Positions 59,401 to 64,000 of a stretch of 64,000 nucleotides of DNA are shown here, in pieces. Where the stretch lies: positions 4,402,001 through 4,466,000 of the forward strand of contig PQWQ01000004.1 in the NCBI GenBank assembly GCA_002943765.1, given 5' to 3'. Below the pieces are notes generated by a model. The model had not been told where the DNA came from, made no database searches, and was given only the letters and a program-made list of their open reading frames with translations. The position numbers were made by a program, and so were the translations under genes. Position 1 is the stretch's first letter. Every line of letters starts with the position of its first letter. The DNA is from Psoroptes ovis. Lineage: Eukaryota; Arthropoda; Arachnida; Sarcoptiformes; Psoroptidae.

Positions 59401-62400
59401 GTATTGTAGCCGCATCTTGCAATGTCCATTGATTCGGTATTTTCCAGACATATTTGTTCAATGTTTTAATTTTGGTAGCAATACCTTTGAATGGAATCAT
59501 ACCCATTATTCGTTCATTTGTATCATGGCGACGGCCAGAAAATTCCAATCCAATCATACAATCAAATATGGCCGATTCTGGCCCTGGCATTATTTTTGCT
59601 GTGGATAATACGACATCCTAATCAAATGATAAAAATTAGGGAATGATTATCGTGTTGAAAAAATTAAAAACATACCTTGAAGTTCAATGATGAATAATAA
59701 ACATTACAAATTATTTGCTCATTAACAGATTTCGATGATGAATTCATTACAGTCGTCTCGAATTGTTCTTGTTGGATCCATTCAAAACTTGATAGATCAC
59801 CAAAACATAATTGATTAACATATGCATTGTCTGTTTTCACATAGAAATCAATTGATTTATTGATATTAACATAACGGTATGTACCGAAATCATTGATTTG
59901 ATTTAAATTTTCAATATTGAATAGCAAATCTTTGTCCATTAAATCATTTGTTAATTTGAAATTCACGTTCATATCCGACAGCATCACAATACGTATTATG
60001 TTTGCACAATTCATTTCCAAGCGTAATGAACGTAGAAAACCAATCAAACCGATTTCACATTTGTATGAAATTAGCCATATTCTATCTAATTGACCAAAGT
60101 CATTTTTTGATAATAATTTCTGCAATTTATTAATCCATTCAAATGTGTTTGAATCATAAATATGAATTATATCAATTATATTCATTGAGGATTTTCTTCG
60201 ATATAATTCTACATTTGTTTGCTGTTTTTTAGCGATTCTGGTTGATATTGAGCTGAAAAAGTTATTCACTAACAATCTCAATCGCTCAGACAATTGATTG
60301 TCCAATGAAATGATGAGCAAAAATCCCAATGGTTTCAATAAGTCAGCAAACAATTTAGTAATGTTATCCATATGAACATCGCTGGAATCATTTGTAATTT
60401 GCATCAAAATTAAATCAAAATTTGGCGAATCAAAATGTTGTCGCAAGAATTGCATTGATTTGTCATCATCATCATTATCTGTATTGTTGCATTGAATCAA
60501 TTTATATTTATTAATCTGAGCATTATTTGATTCATTTTGAATGGGATCGTTTTGGCAATGATCATCACTGTTGACAACAACATAATAATCAATTTGTAAT
60601 TGTTTCGATGAGATTGAATAATTTTTCTCTAAATTGTCAATCATATTTTTGTGCAAAATTTTTTGATTTTTCATGCAAATTTCCAATATTTTGAGTTTAT
60701 TTATTTTTTGTTGTTCATTTTGGTGTAGTGATTGTTGCATAGGTTTCTCACTATTTTCGACTATCAGATCCAATAATGGTCTAATGAACGATTCATTTTC
60801 CAACAAACTTTCTTCAGTGTTTGTTGGCAGTGAATTTGATTCGGCAAAAAAATCATTGAATCTTTGGTTCAATGAGATAAATTGATATTTTTGTAGTACC
60901 AATTTTTGATCGTCCAACTTACGTTGGAAATTGATTGGTACAATGCCTTTGATTTCGATACCGGTCGTGATTAGTGATTGATTATTCAAATCGAATTTCA
61001 CATTGTATAGCGACTCATCATTGGTCAATGCTCTGTTGCTATTATTATCGATGTTGATATTTGAAAAATTCATTATTTCAAATGCGATTGAATTATTAAA
61101 ATTGATATTTTTATCGTTTTCGTTATTGTTGATTGTTTCGGTATTTTTCAGTGCATCACTATCATTACTATGATTATTGTTATCATTATTATTATTGTCA
61201 TTATGACCTCCAAGACAATTAAATGTTGCATTTTGTATTTGTATGTTGAGATTATTATTATTGTTACTACAATTCAGACCGATTCGATTATAATCGATTG
61301 ATTTGAATAAAAAGAATGGGTCACATTTAAATGAATTAATTTGTATCGGTATAAACAATGACCGTATTGGCATCGATAATAATGATAAATGCATAGCTGA
61401 GTCAGCAAAACTAATCCAATGTCCAGTCCATTTTAAAGATGCATATTGGCCATCACTGTTTGCTTTGAATAAACCTTTGAACGAATCTCCATAATCATAG
61501 CCACGTACGCGTAATTCTTTGTAAATTTGTTTGTTGTTCAATATCGAAATCGGATTATCATTTTCATCATCGTTCATAGAACTGAAGCAATCATCATTTA
61601 AATCCGATTGATGTTCAAGAAAAATATCACCATTCCTATCATTTGGTACGCAAACATTACCTTTGCAGATCAATGAGTTATTTTCCAACAAAACAAAATC
61701 ACCAGTCCTCTCAATGATTTGCACAGTAAATTTTATCGTTTTTGTTTCACTCAAAATGGTTGGCCTCTGAAGGCGAACATTTTTAAAATGTATGGGCACA
61801 CGGTGCCATGGTTGACCATATTTGGTTGCCATTGCACGCCAAACAATCCACAAATAGCCAGTAAATGGGAACACGATACGGCCATCTATTTGATGATCTT
61901 TAAGAAAGCGCCAATCAGAATCAATGATCGATATTTGAACCCAGTAATTGGATGATGTTGAAAAATTGTGATAATCTGGATATTTTTTCACATCATGCTT
62001 ACGACCATGATCCCAACGGATCAACGAGCTGATGGATTGTGTGCCACGACATACTGGCCATTTAATTTTGTAATATAAATTTTCAATATCGGCATTGAAA
62101 CCAAATGAATATATTTTACCAATCGATTGTAGCAAATAAAACAATTGATTTTTCTCACTTTTTTTCATCAAACTCAGATAATTATGGTCTTTGTAATAAC
62201 GTTTGAAGATTGAATTAAACAATGAGTGGGGTGCTATCTCGATACATAATGATTTACTTGCTATCTGTTTCATGCCTTCTTCGAAATATACAGGATTCTG
62301 TAAATTATTCACAAAATATTTGCCTGTTGCGTATGCTACATCGTAGTCATGATTTGTTTGTTCTGCGGAATGACTGCAAACTGATGTTGTTATCCATTTG

Positions 62401-64000
62401 TTACTACGTTTTTTAGGCTCATCAATTATTTGGTCAAGTTTTTCCAACATTTTATGGGCAATTTTCTTCATTTCAGCACTATGATATGGAAAATCGCCAC
62501 CATTGATTTCTCTAACAAATATATTATCTGTCCTTAATTGTTCAATGAATTGAATCATAGATTGATAATGGCCAGATATTGTGACTGAATTGTGTCCATT
62601 ATGACAAGCAATATAAATATTATTAGGCAATATTTTTTCCAGTTCTTTCACAGACATGCCAACAGCAGCCATCAAACCTTTTGGTAGCAATGATTTTGAA
62701 TCTTGTACAGTTTTACCACGCCAATATGATGTCAAAATGGCTTGTTTAGCTGTCAAACAATTATCAGCATATGCACAGGCTATTTCACCAAATGAATGCC
62801 CAATAAAACCGCTAATTGGTAAGTTTAATAATTTGATTACATCATATAGTGCAATTTGCATTGATGTTATCGACACAAATGAATTGATTGTGCAATTATT
62901 ATCATCATGATTGTCCATCTGATCATTTAAAATTAATTTTTTCAGATCAATTCCATATTCTTTCAAAATTGCAGCACTATTTTCAATTGATTCGGCAAAC
63001 GTTTTCATGTTCATCAATTGTTTAGCCATACCATTCCATTGTGATCCCATGCCAGTGAATATAAGCCATAATTGTGACTGCTGTTGTTGTTGATTATGAT
63101 CAATAGTTCGGTGATATCTAAGATGATTATTTGTTAATTTTTCGATAATCATAAATCCTCGGTATGGAAAATTGGTGGATCCTTTAATGAGAGTTGTTTT
63201 CATAGAATCATTTAAAAGTGCTAGGAAATCATTATTCACTTTTAGAGGATTATTTTCGATGAAATCGAATATCAACTGAATTGAATGTTCAGTTCGACCA
63301 CAGACATTGATCAATCTAGGTATTGAATTGAATATATCATTCGAATAAATTTGTTCATTTTTCGATAAAATTTTATCATTAATTTGTAGTAATGCATGGG
63401 CATTGACGCCACCAACACCGAATGAATTGACTCCAATGATTTTACCATTGAACGGTTGATTTTGGACAATCGGTTCGATTGTTTTATGCAAACATTCAAT
63501 TTCAGGTTTCGGTTCATTGTAATGTAAATTAGCTGGAATAATATTATTCTCAAAAATAATAATCGCTTTTGCTATCGAACATAGTCCTGATGCACCTTCA
63601 GTGTGTCCCATATTACTTTTGACAGCACCCATCAATAATTTGTCCTGAATTAAAATGAATTAATCCAATCATAATTAAATTAGAAAAAACAAAAAAGAAA
63701 AAAGAATTACTTTACGATCAGTACAATATGCTTGCGAGACTGCTTTCGTTTCTTGTGGATCACCAACATATGTTCCAGTGCCATGTGATTCAAAGTAATC
63801 AATATCTTGGGGCGAAATGCCAGCTTCTTGATATGTTTCAATCATTAAATTTCTTTGTCTTAGCCAAAACGGTGAGAAAAGACCGATCGTTTTGAAACCA
63901 TCTGTATTTGTTTTGGCATGTAAAATGGTGGCATATATTCGTTTTGCTTTACTTTTGAGCATCAAAAATAATGATCCCACTGTCTCCGATCGCACGAAAC
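56469..64000 (-). CDS. FASN: Animal-type fatty acid synthase (partial, 5' end outside) with degenerate thioesterase
   Basis: A cytosolic multidomain synthase that builds long-chain fatty acids from malonyl-CoA. Exons in the window are 64000-63711, 63644-59676, 59617-58132 and 58048-56469 (introns 66, 58 and 83 bp; phases close), giving 2440 residues. The domains follow in order. The ketosynthase part has ESHGTGT and KSNMGHTE His motifs, but its Cys is upstream of the window. The acyltransferase has GHSFGE (Ser codon 62795-62793) and YHS. The dehydratase has HQIDGRIVFP. A pseudo-methyltransferase region with Asn-rich inserts follows. The enoyl reductase has HSAAGGVGQAALN. The ketoreductase has GGLGGIG, FSSFSS and QTNYSYANSAMER. 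The carrier domain has IGLDSMAA (Ser codon 57737-57735). In the thioesterase the GxSxG serine position reads AIDFG (Asp codon 57263-57261). The C-terminal His position appears to be Lys or Met, while the Asp of ICIDLL is kept. It may be one of several mite FASN paralogs. Confidence 0.95.

Overview
The window is nuclear DNA from a small-genome, AT-rich arthropod, most likely an astigmatan (house-dust-mite or scabies-mite type) mite. This rests on several points. Every gene is a eukaryotic single gene with GT-AG introns, mostly 52-99 bp long. The coding sequence is rich in Asn/Gln homopolymers. The gene families are animal ones: SMG6, NALF/NLF-1, SLC41, lysosomal beta-glucuronidase, ACOX3, EEF2KMT, KLF15, a metabotropic glutamate receptor and animal fatty acid synthase. 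The species call is inference; I could not run a search.

Layout. Positions 1-18.5 kb are gene-dense. They hold a partial SMG6-like nonsense-mediated-decay factor (-), a NALCN-channel auxiliary factor (+), an SLC41 magnesium transporter (-, six exons, its coding end overlapping the previous gene tail to tail), beta-glucuronidase (+, two exons), peroxisomal acyl-CoA oxidase 3 (-, three exons), an eEF2-lysine methyltransferase (+), an unrecognised secreted Asn/Gln-rich protein (+, two exons) and a KLF15-type zinc-finger factor (-, two exons). After about 6.6 kb without a recognisable gene comes a nine-exon group I-type metabotropic glutamate receptor (-, 25139-33852). About 22.6 kb follows with no convincing coding sequence, only simple repeats and one short mariner-like inverted-repeat element at 40040-40119. 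The window ends inside an animal-type fatty acid synthase (-, 56469 to beyond 64000).

The genes do not form an operon or one pathway. Two concern membrane excitability (NALF, mGluR), two concern fatty-acid metabolism (ACOX3 oxidation, FASN synthesis), and the rest are housekeeping or regulatory. I found no CRISPR array, phage, rRNA or supportable tRNA. I also found no undescribed multi-gene system. The most notable observation is that the fatty acid synthase keeps its condensing, transfer, reduction and carrier motifs, but its C-terminal thioesterase has Asp at the nucleophile serine position and no histidine at the catalytic His position. All exon joins were made by hand from splice consensus, reading frame and family conservation.
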